Assembly (NCBI RefSeq): GCF_009707545.1
Contig: NZ_WLYK01000011.1
Coordinates: forward strand, 124,001 to 188,000
Reading direction: 5' to 3'
DNA: 64,000 bases
From: Nakamurella alba
GTDB taxonomy: Bacteria > Actinomycetota > Actinomycetes > Mycobacteriales > Nakamurellaceae
Position 1 is the stretch's first letter. Each line of letters begins with the position of its first letter. Of this stretch, positions 49,844 through 57,711 are shown one piece after another. The position numbers and the translations under genes are program-made. Below the pieces are notes generated by a model, which worked only from the letters and a program-made list of their open reading frames with translations, did not search any database and was not told where the DNA came from.

Positions 49844-51121
49844 GTGAGCACACCGCGGTACTGCATCATCGGGGCCGGCGCGGCCGGACTCGCCGCGCTG
49901 CGCGTGCTCGGCGCGCACGGCATCGACGTCGACTGTTTCGAGCGGTCGGACCGGGTCGGCGGGCACTGGCACACCGACTACGAGTCGCTGCACCTGATCA
50001 CCTCCCGCGACCTGTCCGGGTTCGCCGGTGATCCGATGCCGCCCGACTACCCGGTCTACCCGAGCCGCGCGCAGATGGTCGACTACATCGAGTCCTTCGC
50101 CGACCGGCACGGGCTCCGCGAGAAGGTCACCTTCGGCACGACCGTGACCGAGGTGCGGCCGCGCGGTGAGCGGGGCAGCGACGGGTGGACGGTGACCACC
50201 GACGACGGCACGGTCCGCGACTACGACGCGGTGCTGATCGCCAACGGGCACCTCACCGACCCGCGCATCCCCGCCTTCGCCGGCGAGTTCACCGGGCACC
50301 AGGTCCACTCGGCGGACTACCACGACGCCTCCGACATCCAGGGCACCCGGGTGCTGGTGGTGGGCGCCGGCAACTCGGGGTGCGACCTGGCGGTCGATGC
50401 CGCGCACGCGCGGCTCGACGCGCACGTCTCGGTGCGATCGGGGCAGGTGTTCCAGCCGAAGGCGCTGCTCGGCCGGCCGCGGGCCGAACTGCGCTGGCCG
50501 TCCTGGCTGCCGGACACGGCGCGGGAGCGGATCACCAGGGCGATGGTGCGCATCGCGGTCGGCGCGCCCACCTCCTACCGCGGGCTGCAGGCGCCGCTGA
50601 CCGAGAACCTGAACAAGCAGCGACCGGTGGTCAACTCGCTGCTGCCGTACTGGATCCAGCACGGCAGGATCACCGCCCGGCCCGGGATCGAGAGGTTCGC
50701 CGGCCGCACCGTCCACTTCACCGACGGCAGCTCCGGCGAGTTCGACACCGTGCTGTGGGCGACCGGGTTCCACACCTCACTGCCGTTCCTCGACCGCGGG
50801 CTGCTGACCTGGCGGGACGGGGTGCCGCTGCGGGTGGCCGGGCTGACGGTGCCGGTCGGCACCGAGAACCTCTACCTCATCGGTCTCGCCGCGCCCCGCG
50901 GCCCGCAACTCCCCGTGTACTCGGCGCAGGCCGAGCTGGTGGCCCGATTCCTGCAGCACGGACGGCCGGTGTCGGCCGCACTCGCCGCGCAACAGACCCC
51001 CGACTCCCGCATCGACATCATCCGCAAGGAGTGGCAGCAGCAGATGGACCACACCCACCGCTACCTCGACCGGTTACCGGCCGCGCCGGCCCCGACCCGG
51101 CAGCAGGTGGCAGCCCGATGA
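49844..51121 (+). CDS. flavin-containing monooxygenase (class B)
   Basis: A 425-residue FAD/NADPH monooxygenase. FAD motif: CIIGAGAAGLAAL at the N-terminus. NADPH motif: VLVVGAGNSGCDLAVDAA (about 170-187). The FMO fingerprint FxGxxxHSxxY appears as FTGHQVHSADY, which favours N- or S-oxygenation type FMOs over Baeyer-Villiger enzymes, which end in W/P. ATGFHTSLPFL and YLIGLAAPRG close the fold. GTG at 49844 has GAAGGAG six bases upstream. It is coupled by ATGA to an SDR. The substrate is unknown. Confidence 0.9.
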   Translation: MSTPRYCIIGAGAAGLAALRVLGAHGIDVDCFERSDRVGGHWHTDYESLHLITSRDLSGFAGDPMPPDYPVYPSRAQMVDYIESFADRHGLREKVTFGTTVTEVRPRGERGSDGWTVTTDDGTVRDYDAVLIANGHLTDPRIPAFAGEFTGHQVHSADYHDASDIQGTRVLVVGAGNSGCDLAVDAAHARLDAHVSVRSGQVFQPKALLGRPRAELRWPSWLPDTARERITRAMVRIAVGAPTSYRGLQAPLTENLNKQRPVVNSLLPYWIQHGRITARPGIERFAGRTVHFTDGSSGEFDTVLWATGFHTSLPFLDRGLLTWRDGVPLRVAGLTVPVGTENLYLIGLAAPRGPQLPVYSAQAELVARFLQHGRPVSAALAAQQTPDSRIDIIRKEWQQQMDHTHRYLDRLPAAPAPTRQQVAAR

Positions 51122-51882
51122 GCGCCCTCGTGCTCGACGAGATGCCGCGCCGGCTTGTCGGGCGGGTGGCACTGGTCACCGGTGCCGCGCGTGGCCAGGG
51201 TGCGGCGCACATCGAACGCCTCGCCGCCGAGGGGGCGCGGGTGTTGGCCTGCGACGTGCTGGACACCGAGGGCGAGGCGACCGCCGCGGCGCTGCGGGAG
51301 GAGGGACTCGACGTCACCTACCGGCGCCTGGACGTCACCTCCGCCGCCGACTGGGCGGGCGCGATCGCCGAGGTGACCGAGCGGTACGGCCGCCTGGACG
51401 TGCTGGTCAACAACGCCGGCATCATCCACGTCGCACCGATCCTGGAGCAGAGCGAGCAGGACTGGCAGCGCACGCTGACCGTCAACACCACCGGTCCGCT
51501 GCTCGGCATCCAGGCCGCGGCGCCGCTGCTGATCACGGCCGGCGGCGGGTCGGTGATCAACACCGCGTCGATCTTCGGGGTGGTCGGCGCCGTGGGGTAC
51601 GTCGCCTACACGGCCAGCAAGGGTGCCCTGCTGGCGTTGACGAAGACCGCGGCCCTCGAGCTCGCCCCGCACGGGATCCGGGTCAACGCGCTGGTCCCGG
51701 GCGGGGTCAGCACCCCGATGAACGAGCACGAGAAGGAGGGTGGGGTCATCCCGCAGACCCCGTTGGGGCGGCGCGCCCACGTCAGCGAGATCGCCGCGGT
51801 GGTGGCGTTCCTCGCCTCCGACGACGCGCGGTTCGTGACCGGGACCGAGATCGTGGTGGACGGCGGCTTCCTCGCGCACTGA
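51118..51882 (+). CDS. short-chain dehydrogenase/reductase
   Basis: A 254-residue classical SDR. Cofactor motif TGAARGQG (about 22-29), CDVLD after the second strand (NAD preference likely because of the Asp), NNAG, and catalytic Ser-Tyr-Lys in NTASIFG and YTASKG. The C-terminal FVTGTEIVVDGGF is typical. The general look (AARGQGAAHI, IIHVAPILEQSEQDW) is that of hydroxysteroid- or alcohol-type dehydrogenases, but substrate cannot be fixed. It overlaps the monooxygenase stop (ATGA), suggesting the two act in one oxidation route. Confidence 0.93.
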   Translation: MSALVLDEMPRRLVGRVALVTGAARGQGAAHIERLAAEGARVLACDVLDTEGEATAAALREEGLDVTYRRLDVTSAADWAGAIAEVTERYGRLDVLVNNAGIIHVAPILEQSEQDWQRTLTVNTTGPLLGIQAAAPLLITAGGGSVINTASIFGVVGAVGYVAYTASKGALLALTKTAALELAPHGIRVNALVPGGVSTPMNEHEKEGGVIPQTPLGRRAHVSEIAAVVAFLASDDARFVTGTEIVVDGGFLAH

Positions 51883-52006
51883 TCACTGGTGACCGCACAT
51901 CCGGCGGCCCGGGCGGAACGTAGGCGGATCGGGTGCGGTGGGCCACGTGCGACGTGGCGGGTGGCAGCGGATCCAGGGGATCGGAGCGCCGGCGCAAGAA
52001 CCTGTG

Positions 52007-52083
52007 TGGTGCCCCCGGTCAGACTCGAACTGACACTACGCGGGTTTTGAATCCGCTTCCTCTGCCAATTGGGATACGGGGGC
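52007..52083 (-). tRNA. tRNA with anticodon CAA (Leu), short variable loop
   Basis: The reverse strand folds as a tRNA of 74 nt plus encoded CCA. Acceptor GCCCCCG (52083-52077) pairs with CGGGGGC; discriminator A; T arm GTCAG-TTCGAGT-CTGAC is perfect; D loop has AATTGGCAGA. The anticodon loop is TTCAAAA, giving CAA, which reads UUG leucine. The anticodon stem GCGGA/CCCGC has an A-C mismatch at the loop end, and the D stem is only partly paired (TCC/GGA). The variable loop is 5 nt (GTAGT), whereas bacterial leucine tRNAs normally have a long type II arm. A functional tRNA is likely, but its charging identity is less sure. Confidence 0.85.
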
Positions 52084-52393
52084 AGGGTCCGCGCTGCGGA
52101 CCGGCACCGATCCTATGGCATGTGCCGACGCCGTTTCCCGCCCCGCGGACCGGCCGGCGCACGACCTCCGATCGCGGCCTGCCGCCCCCGCATCGGGCCT
52201 GCCACCACGGCCCGGATTCCGCCCACGGCTGACTGTGATCAAGCCGGGTGTGATCAACGCCGTACCTCTCACCTGCGGCGTCGGTCACGTAGAGCGATCA
52301 GCTGTCATGCGGGGGACACATGGCCTGGGTAGGCTCTTGCCGCCACGTGGGGCCGAGAAGCGGTCCCGCGTCGACATTGCCGGGAGGTAGCCG
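52084..52393. promoter_or_regulatory. upstream region of tRNA (left) and pdtaR-like gene (right)
   Basis: A 310-bp gap with no convincing gene. TAGGCT at 52330-52335 fits a -10 box for the response regulator gene; no clear -35 can be given. GTGATCAAGCCGGGTGTGATCAACG near 52235-52260 holds a short direct repeat GTGATCAA. The response-regulator ribosome site GGGAGG lies about six bases before its ATG. Confidence 0.4.
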
Positions 52394-52981
52394 ATGGCGG
52401 CACCGCGTCGCGTGCTCATTGCCGAGGACGAAGCGCTGATCAGACTCGATCTGGCGGAGATGCTCACCGAAGAGGGTTTCGAGGTCGTCGGTCAGGCGGC
52501 CGACGGCGAGGAGGCGGTCACCATGGCCGGCTCGCTCAAGCCCGACCTGGTGATCATGGACGTCAAGATGCCCAAGAAGGACGGCATCGACGCTGCGGCG
52601 GAGATCGTGTCGGACCAGATCGCCCCGGTGGTGATGCTGACCGCGTTCTCGCAGCGGGATCTGATCGAGCGGGCCAGGGATGCCGGAGCGATGGCCTACC
52701 TGGTGAAGCCCTTCAACCAGGCGGACCTGCTGCCGGCCATCGAGCTGGCGGTCGCCCGCTACGCCGAGATGGTCCAGTTGCGGGAAGAGGTGGCCGACGT
52801 GTCGGCGCGCCTGGAGACCCGCAAGCTCATCGACCGGGCCAAGGGCCTGTTGATGACGAATCAGAAGATGACGGAGCCCGAGGCGTTCCGCTGGATCCAG
52901 CGCACCGCGATGGACCGGCGCACCTCGATGCAGGTCGTCGCCCAGGCGGTCCTGGACGGACTGGGCGCGAAGTCCTCCTGA
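52394..52981 (+). CDS. pdtaR: PdtaR-like response regulator with ANTAR RNA-binding domain
   Basis: A 195-residue two-domain protein. The receiver (1-120) has the acidic pair E11-D12, phosphoacceptor D56 (VIMDVKMP), the Thr of MLTAFSQ and the Lys of LVKPF. The ANTAR domain (about 130-190) has LETRKLIDRAKGLLMTNQKMTEPEAFRWIQRTAMDRRTSM, which binds paired RNA hairpins and blocks termination in known members. Mycobacterial Rv1626 (PdtaR) is the closest known type and occupies the same place after pyk-tesB. No histidine kinase is next to it; in mycobacteria the kinase PdtaS is encoded elsewhere. Confidence 0.95.
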   Translation: MAAPRRVLIAEDEALIRLDLAEMLTEEGFEVVGQAADGEEAVTMAGSLKPDLVIMDVKMPKKDGIDAAAEIVSDQIAPVVMLTAFSQRDLIERARDAGAMAYLVKPFNQADLLPAIELAVARYAEMVQLREEVADVSARLETRKLIDRAKGLLMTNQKMTEPEAFRWIQRTAMDRRTSMQVVAQAVLDGLGAKSS

Positions 52982-52990
52982 GTCGTTCAC

Positions 52991-53022
52991 TCGTCCGGGG
53001 CGCCCGCCGGCGCCCCGGACGA
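52991..53022 (+). terminator. perfect hairpin after pdtaR
   Basis: TCGTCCGGGGCGCC (52991-53004) is exactly complementary to GGCGCCCCGGACGA (53009-53022), with a 4-base loop. It starts 9 bp after the pdtaR stop and has no T-tract. Confidence 0.75.
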
Positions 53023-53647
53023 CGGTTCGACGTCCCCTCCGTCCGCCTCGTCACGCGGGCCGCCGTGGGTCACGCGCGTACTGCCTGCCTGCAGGTGACG
53101 GCTGTCCTCCGTTCTCCTGCGTAGCCTCGACCCTCTCGGGCGTCGGTCGGTCCCCGGAACCCGCCTTGTTCTGCTGCCGACAGATCCCTCCCGTCGTGCC
53201 GGCTTCACCCGCGCCGCCCGGCGCCCGCCGGAGCAGATCCGCAACAGCTCCCCGTGCCGGATGCGCTGACGATCTTCCCGTCGACACCCGCGTTGCGCCC
53301 GGAATCCTCGCTCGGAACGATTCGAGCCGGAGAACTTCCGGGGGACGACAGCCGCTGCCGTCCGATGCCCGGGTGCCGGAGCGGCCGTTCGGCTCCGGTC
53401 CACCTGTGCGACAGCCGTCGCCGAACGCCGATCCGACACGCTGATCGTTGCGTGTCCCGCAACACGTAAGCATTTTTGTCACGATTTCGGTACTTCCGCT
53501 GGGTTGTTGCTGTGCAGGGCGGTGTCCGTGGGGTTAGCCTCACGCCACCCGCCGGACAGGTCTCGAAACCCTGGGCTTCATTCGCCAGCCCGACTGTGTT
53601 GCAACGCGTTCGGATTGCTCGAACGGGTTAACCAAGGGGAAACAAAC
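53023..53647. promoter_or_regulatory. long gap upstream of the amino-acid transporter operon
   Basis: About 625 bp with no convincing gene. The left 400 bp are GC-rich without coding periodicity. Around 53460-53545 the DNA turns AT-richer (CATTTTTGTCACGATTTCGG, TTGTTGC, GGTTAGCCT), the best candidate promoter; TTAGCCT at 53534-53540 may be a -10. GTCAC-n6-GGTAC at 53478-53493 has loose GlnR-site spacing, but the evidence is weak. Confidence 0.4.
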
Positions 53648-53770
53648 GTGCGTCAAGCTTCCGCCAGTCCGTCGATCGGTACCCCGGTCGACGGTCGGCG
53701 GCACCCGTGTGCTAAGCGCGGGTTCGCTCGGCATGCGGGGAAGAACCCGGGACACCGACCGTCCGGGTAG
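53648..53770 (+). CDS. possible 40-residue leader ORF upstream of livK
   Basis: GTG at 53648 has AAGGGGA seven bases upstream, a good ribosome site, and opens 40 codons (VRQASASPSIGTPVDGRRHP...) ending TAG at 53770. The peptide is basic and has only one Ile, one Leu-free stretch and no run of branched-chain residues, so it is not an obvious attenuator peptide. It lies in the transporter leader, 74 bp before livK. It may be spurious. Confidence 0.25.
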   Translation: MRQASASPSIGTPVDGRRHPCAKRGFARHAGKNPGHRPSG

Positions 53771-53798
53771 GGCACGCAACACCAGCATCTGTGACACC

Positions 53799-53825
53799 CC
53801 GGCCGCTGCGCCTGGCAGCGGCCGG
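53799..53825 (+). promoter_or_regulatory. hairpin directly before the livK ribosome site
   Basis: CCGGCCGCTG (53799-53808) and CAGCGGCCGG (53816-53825) form a perfect 10-bp stem with a 7-base loop. Only eight bases separate it from GAGGAGGAG, the livK ribosome site. It may act as an mRNA stabiliser or attenuator; there is no T-tract. Confidence 0.5.
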
Positions 53826-53844
53826 ATTCCGATGAGGAGGAGCT

Positions 53845-55152
53845 TTGCGAACTCGTTCGATCACCCGCGTGGTGGCCGCTGGTGCGGCCCTCGCGCTGGC
53901 GCTGTCCGGCTGTGCCAGCAGCAGTGATTCCGGCGGCACGTCGTCCGGCGGCGGTGCGGCGACCAGTGGTGGCGCCACCGGTGGCGGCGGCGGCACCGGC
54001 AAGACCGTCGTGGTCTCGTCCGATCTGCCGCTGCAGGGCAGCTCCGCCTCGCAGTCCGAGTCGACCAACGAGCTGATCAAGCTCTACCTGGAGCAGCAGG
54101 GCTACAAGGCCGGCGACTACTCCATCGAGTTCAAGCCCTACGACGACTCGACCGCCGCCAAGGGCGCCTGGGACGAGGCCGCCTGCGCGAAGAACGCCGC
54201 CGACCACGTCGCGAACGAGAACGAGGTCGCCGTCATGGGCACCTTCAACTCGGGCTGCGCGAAGATCGAGGTCCCGACCCTGAACCAGGGCAACCTGCTG
54301 ATGGTGTCGCACGCCAACACCAACCCCGGCCTGACCAAGGCCTGGGAGACCGGCGAGCCGGAGAAGTACTTCCCGTCCGGCAAGCGCACCTACGCCCGCG
54401 TGGTGACCACCGACGACTTCCAGGGCACCGCCGCCGCAGCCTTCGCCAAGGAGGACCTGAAGGTCACCAAGTGCTTCATCCTCAACGACAACCAGACCTA
54501 CGGCCTGGGTGTCGCGAAGGCCTTCACCGATGCCGCCAAGGCCCAGGGCATCGAGATCGTCGGCGAGGAGGCCTGGGACGTCAAGCAGCCGAGCTACACC
54601 GCCCTGTACCAGGAGGCCAAGTCCGCCGGTGCCGACTGCATCTACCTGGGTGGCATCTACGACAACAACGGTGGCCAGCTGATCAAGGACAAGGTTGCCG
54701 TCCTCGGTGACAACAAGACCGTGAAGCTGCTCGGCCCCGACGGCTTCACCGGCTACGACGACCTGCTGGCGCTGCCGGAGGCCGAGGGCATGTACCTCAC
54801 CTTCGCCGGCCTGACCACCGACCAGCTGATCGAGCAGGACGGCCCGGGCAAGGCGCTGATCGAGGCCTACACCGCCAAGTTCGGGAAGGCCCCGACCGGC
54901 AACTACCCGCTGTACGGCGTCGCCGCGATGCAGGTCATCCTGGCCGCCATCGCCGCCTCCGACGGCACCCGGGAGAGCGTCAACAACGCCGTGTTCTCCG
55001 GTGAGGGCATCACCATCCCCGAGGCCGACTCGGTCACCGGCAAGGAGATCAAGATCGACCCGGCGACGGGCGACACCAGCGCGAAGGACATCACCGTCGA
55101 GCTGGTGACCGGCGGCAAGGAGACCTTCTTCAAGGCCCAGTCCATCGAGTAG
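53845..55152 (+). CDS. livK: branched-chain amino-acid ABC transporter, substrate-binding lipoprotein
   Basis: A 435-residue type I periplasmic-binding lipoprotein. The signal peptide ends in a lipobox ALSGC with Cys23, which would be lipidated (lgt is in this window). A Ser/Gly-rich linker of about 30 residues follows. The binding domain covers about 55-430: VVVSSDLPLQGSSASQSES, AVMGTFNSGCAKIEVP, RVVTTDDFQGTAAAAFAK, LNDNQTYGLGVAKAF. The start is TTG at 53845, supported by GAGGAGGAG. Substrate may be Leu/Ile/Val or related amides; urea-type UrtA is less likely on the general pattern. A 22-bp hairpin follows the gene. Confidence 0.88.
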   Translation: MRTRSITRVVAAGAALALALSGCASSSDSGGTSSGGGAATSGGATGGGGGTGKTVVVSSDLPLQGSSASQSESTNELIKLYLEQQGYKAGDYSIEFKPYDDSTAAKGAWDEAACAKNAADHVANENEVAVMGTFNSGCAKIEVPTLNQGNLLMVSHANTNPGLTKAWETGEPEKYFPSGKRTYARVVTTDDFQGTAAAAFAKEDLKVTKCFILNDNQTYGLGVAKAFTDAAKAQGIEIVGEEAWDVKQPSYTALYQEAKSAGADCIYLGGIYDNNGGQLIKDKVAVLGDNKTVKLLGPDGFTGYDDLLALPEAEGMYLTFAGLTTDQLIEQDGPGKALIEAYTAKFGKAPTGNYPLYGVAAMQVILAAIAASDGTRESVNNAVFSGEGITIPEADSVTGKEIKIDPATGDTSAKDITVELVTGGKETFFKAQSIE

Positions 55153-55173
55153 TCGTCCCTGACATCAGAAGTT

Positions 55174-55221
55174 CGCCGATGCCCGGGCCGGGAGTACCGA
55201 CTCCCGGCCCGGGCATCGGCG
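55174..55221 (+). terminator. 22-bp perfect hairpin between livK and livH
   Basis: The arms 55174-55195 and 55200-55221 pair without mismatch over 22 bp around the loop ACCG. It starts 21 bp after the livK stop and lies inside the operon. It probably acts as a partial terminator or 3' stabiliser, so that the binding protein is made in excess over the membrane parts. Confidence 0.85.
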
Positions 55222-55300
55222 CTTCCGCCCGGTCCACGTTCGACAACAGCCGGTCCCGCCTGCGTGGCGCAGGTTCGTCCGGAGAAGGGCCTTTGAAGAC

Positions 55301-56347
55301 ATGACCACACTCGCAGCCGGGGGGACCAGCCGGAAGGCCAAGGTCCGGGTGGGCCCCTTGGTCGAACGCATACTCGGGCTGGCGGTGCTCGCCCTGGGCA
55401 TCGTCTGGGTCGCCGCCAACCTGATCGACGATCCTTCGCGGTTCGCGGCCTCCGGTCTGACCGGACTGAAGAACGGTGCGCTGTACGCGCTCATCGCCCT
55501 CGGCTACACCATGGTGTACGGCATCATCGAGCTCATCAACTTCGCCCATGGCGACCTGTTCATGCTGGCCACCATCGTCTCGGCGAACGTGATGGTGAAC
55601 ATCTTCGGGGTCAACAACCTCGGTGTCGCCACCCTGCTGCCGCTGCTGATCACCCTGGCCGTGGCGATGGCGTTCGGTGCCTTCATCAACGTCTCCGCTG
55701 AGTTCCTGGCGTACCGGCGTCTCCGGTCGGCGCCGAAGCTCGCCCCGCTGATGACCGCGGTCGGCCTGAGCTTCGTCTTCCGCGGCATTGCCCAGCAGGA
55801 CTACATCAACGGTTCCGCGCCGAAGAACTGGCCGATCGTCTGGGGCGGTCCGCAGTACGGCGGCGTGTACATCTACCAGCTGCTGCTGGTGTTCGGCGTC
55901 ACGGTGCCGCTGCTGCTGATCATGACCTGGATCGTCGGATACACGAAGCGCGGCAAGGCGATGCGCGCCGTCGCCCAGGACCAGGACGGTGCCCGGCTGA
56001 TGGGCATCAACGTGAACGGCACCATCTCGTTCACCTTCGCACTGGGCGGCGCCCTCGCCGGTGCGGCCGGTCTGCTGTTCTTCCTGGTGCAGTCGCAGAC
56101 CTTCTACGACACCGGCACGCAGCTCGGCCTGATCGCCTTCACCGCGGCGGTGCTGGGCGGTATCGGCAACCTGGTCGGCGCCGTCGTCGGCGGGCTGATG
56201 ATCGGCATCATCCAGGCGATCAACGAGGGCGGGTCCTTCGGGCTCGGCCAGGCCTGGTCGCAGACCGTCATCTTCATCATCCTGATCATCTTCATGGTCT
56301 TCAAACCCGAGGGCATCTTCGGCCGGCGCACCACAGAGAAGGTGTGA
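55301..56347 (+). CDS. livH: branched-chain amino-acid ABC transporter permease LivH
   Basis: A 348-residue permease with about eight membrane helices. Family marks are GLKNGALYALIALGYTMVYGIIELINFAHGDLFMLA, the loop RAVAQDQDGARLMGINVN (the EAA-like coupling loop to the ATPase), and FTAAVLGGIGNLVGAVVGGLMIGI near the end. GAGAAGGGC lies upstream of the ATG at 55301. It is the second gene of livKHMGF, 149 bp after livK with a hairpin between. Its stop lies 6 bp before the livM ATG. Confidence 0.94.
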   Translation: MTTLAAGGTSRKAKVRVGPLVERILGLAVLALGIVWVAANLIDDPSRFAASGLTGLKNGALYALIALGYTMVYGIIELINFAHGDLFMLATIVSANVMVNIFGVNNLGVATLLPLLITLAVAMAFGAFINVSAEFLAYRRLRSAPKLAPLMTAVGLSFVFRGIAQQDYINGSAPKNWPIVWGGPQYGGVYIYQLLLVFGVTVPLLLIMTWIVGYTKRGKAMRAVAQDQDGARLMGINVNGTISFTFALGGALAGAAGLLFFLVQSQTFYDTGTQLGLIAFTAAVLGGIGNLVGAVVGGLMIGIIQAINEGGSFGLGQAWSQTVIFIILIIFMVFKPEGIFGRRTTEKV

Positions 56348-56352
56348 GACCC

Positions 56353-57711
56353 ATGGCCACTCCCACCCTCTCCCGCCCTTCGCGCAACCTCAGCCGGTTC
56401 AGCTGGCCCGTCGGCTTCGTGGTCGTGATCATCGGCCTGTTCATCATCTACCACTCGGTGCTGCCGGCCCTGATCCCGAGCATCGGCGAGAACGTCCGGG
56501 CCTGGCTGCCGGTCGCGACCCTCAACGAGTCGCTGATGTGGGTCATCATGGCCCTGGGACTCAACGTTGTCGTCGGCTACGCCGGCCTGCTCGACCTGGG
56601 TTACGTGGCGTTCTGGGCCCTCGGCGGCTACACCGCCGGCTGGCTGATGGCGGCGCCGTTCAACTGGACCTGGAACTTCTCGCTGATGTCGTCGATCACG
56701 ACACCTGGCACGCACGTGAACTTCTGGTTCGTGATCATCATCGCCGGCGTGCTGTGCGCGATCCTGGGCATCATCATCGGTGCGCCCACGCTCCGGCTGC
56801 GCGGCGACTACCTGGCCCTGGTCACCCTGGGCTTCGGCGAGGTCATCAGCCAGTTCTTCCGCAACAGCAACGACATCGCCGGCTTCAACCTGGCCGGCGG
56901 CGACGGTGGCATCTCCATCGTCGACCCGATCGGCACCGGCTTCTTCACCTACCTCGGTGTGCCGAAGACACTGCTGAACAATCCGAACGACAACGTCTAC
57001 AAGATCCTGGTGCTCGGCCTGCTGGTAGGGGTCTGCCTGTTCATCTCGCTGCGCATCCGCGAGGGCCGGCTCGGCCGGGCCTGGCTGGCCATCCGCGAGG
57101 ACGAACTGGCCGCCTCGATGATGGGTGTGCCGCTGGTGCGCGCCAAGCTGTCCGCGTACGCGGTCGGCGCCTTCTTCGGTGGTATCGGCGGTGTCGCGAA
57201 CGCCTCGGCGATCACCGGCAACGTCGCACCCGCCAGCTTCGACTTCGGCAAGTCGGTGCTGGTGCTGCTGATGGTCGTGCTCGGCGGCATGGGCAACGTC
57301 TGGGGCGTCACGATCGGTGCGTTCCTGCTGGCCTGGCTCAACGGCAACGGGCTCAAGCAGATCGGCGTGCAGCTGGACGAGTGGTTCGGCACCTCGCTGG
57401 AGGGTGTGCTGCCGCGCTACAACTACATCATCCTCGGCGTTCTGCTGGTGCTGATGATGTTGTTCAGACGTGAGGGACTGATACCCGAGAAACGCACCAA
57501 GGCGTTGATGAGCACGCCCAACCGGACGGAGATGGAGTCCGTCGGCGCGGACATCACCGAGGCCGAGGCGGAGACCGAGGCCATGGAGGCCACCTCCGCC
57601 GAGGAGGAGGCGGCGATCGCCGCGTCCGCGGTCGCGGTCAGTCCGACTTTGGCCGAGGACAGCGTGCCGGCCGAGGAGACCCCCGATCTGCGGAAGGGAG
57701 ACCAGTCATGA
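56353..57711 (+). CDS. livM: branched-chain amino-acid ABC transporter permease LivM
   Basis: A 452-residue permease. About nine helices occupy 15-375, with the LivM signature ALGLNVVVGYAGLLDLGYVAFWALGGYTAG, LRLRGDYLALVTLGFGEVI and the coupling loop AIREDELAASMMGVPLVRAKL. After VLMMLFRREGLIPE comes a 75-residue acidic cytoplasmic tail rich in Glu and Ala (ITEAEAETEAMEATSAEEEAA), longer than usual. ATG at 56353 is preferred (GAAGGTG eight bases upstream); a GTG at 56344 overlapping the livH stop is possible. The stop overlaps livG by ATGA. Confidence 0.93.
   Translation: MATPTLSRPSRNLSRFSWPVGFVVVIIGLFIIYHSVLPALIPSIGENVRAWLPVATLNESLMWVIMALGLNVVVGYAGLLDLGYVAFWALGGYTAGWLMAAPFNWTWNFSLMSSITTPGTHVNFWFVIIIAGVLCAILGIIIGAPTLRLRGDYLALVTLGFGEVISQFFRNSNDIAGFNLAGGDGGISIVDPIGTGFFTYLGVPKTLLNNPNDNVYKILVLGLLVGVCLFISLRIREGRLGRAWLAIREDELAASMMGVPLVRAKLSAYAVGAFFGGIGGVANASAITGNVAPASFDFGKSVLVLLMVVLGGMGNVWGVTIGAFLLAWLNGNGLKQIGVQLDEWFGTSLEGVLPRYNYIILGVLLVLMMLFRREGLIPEKRTKALMSTPNRTEMESVGADITEAEAETEAMEATSAEEEAAIAASAVAVSPTLAEDSVPAEETPDLRKGDQS

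Noticed and set aside
53166-53444. A 92-codon frame upstream of the liv operon
   Set aside because: Pro/Arg/Ser-rich, no ribosome site, no homology that I recognise, shadow-like composition.
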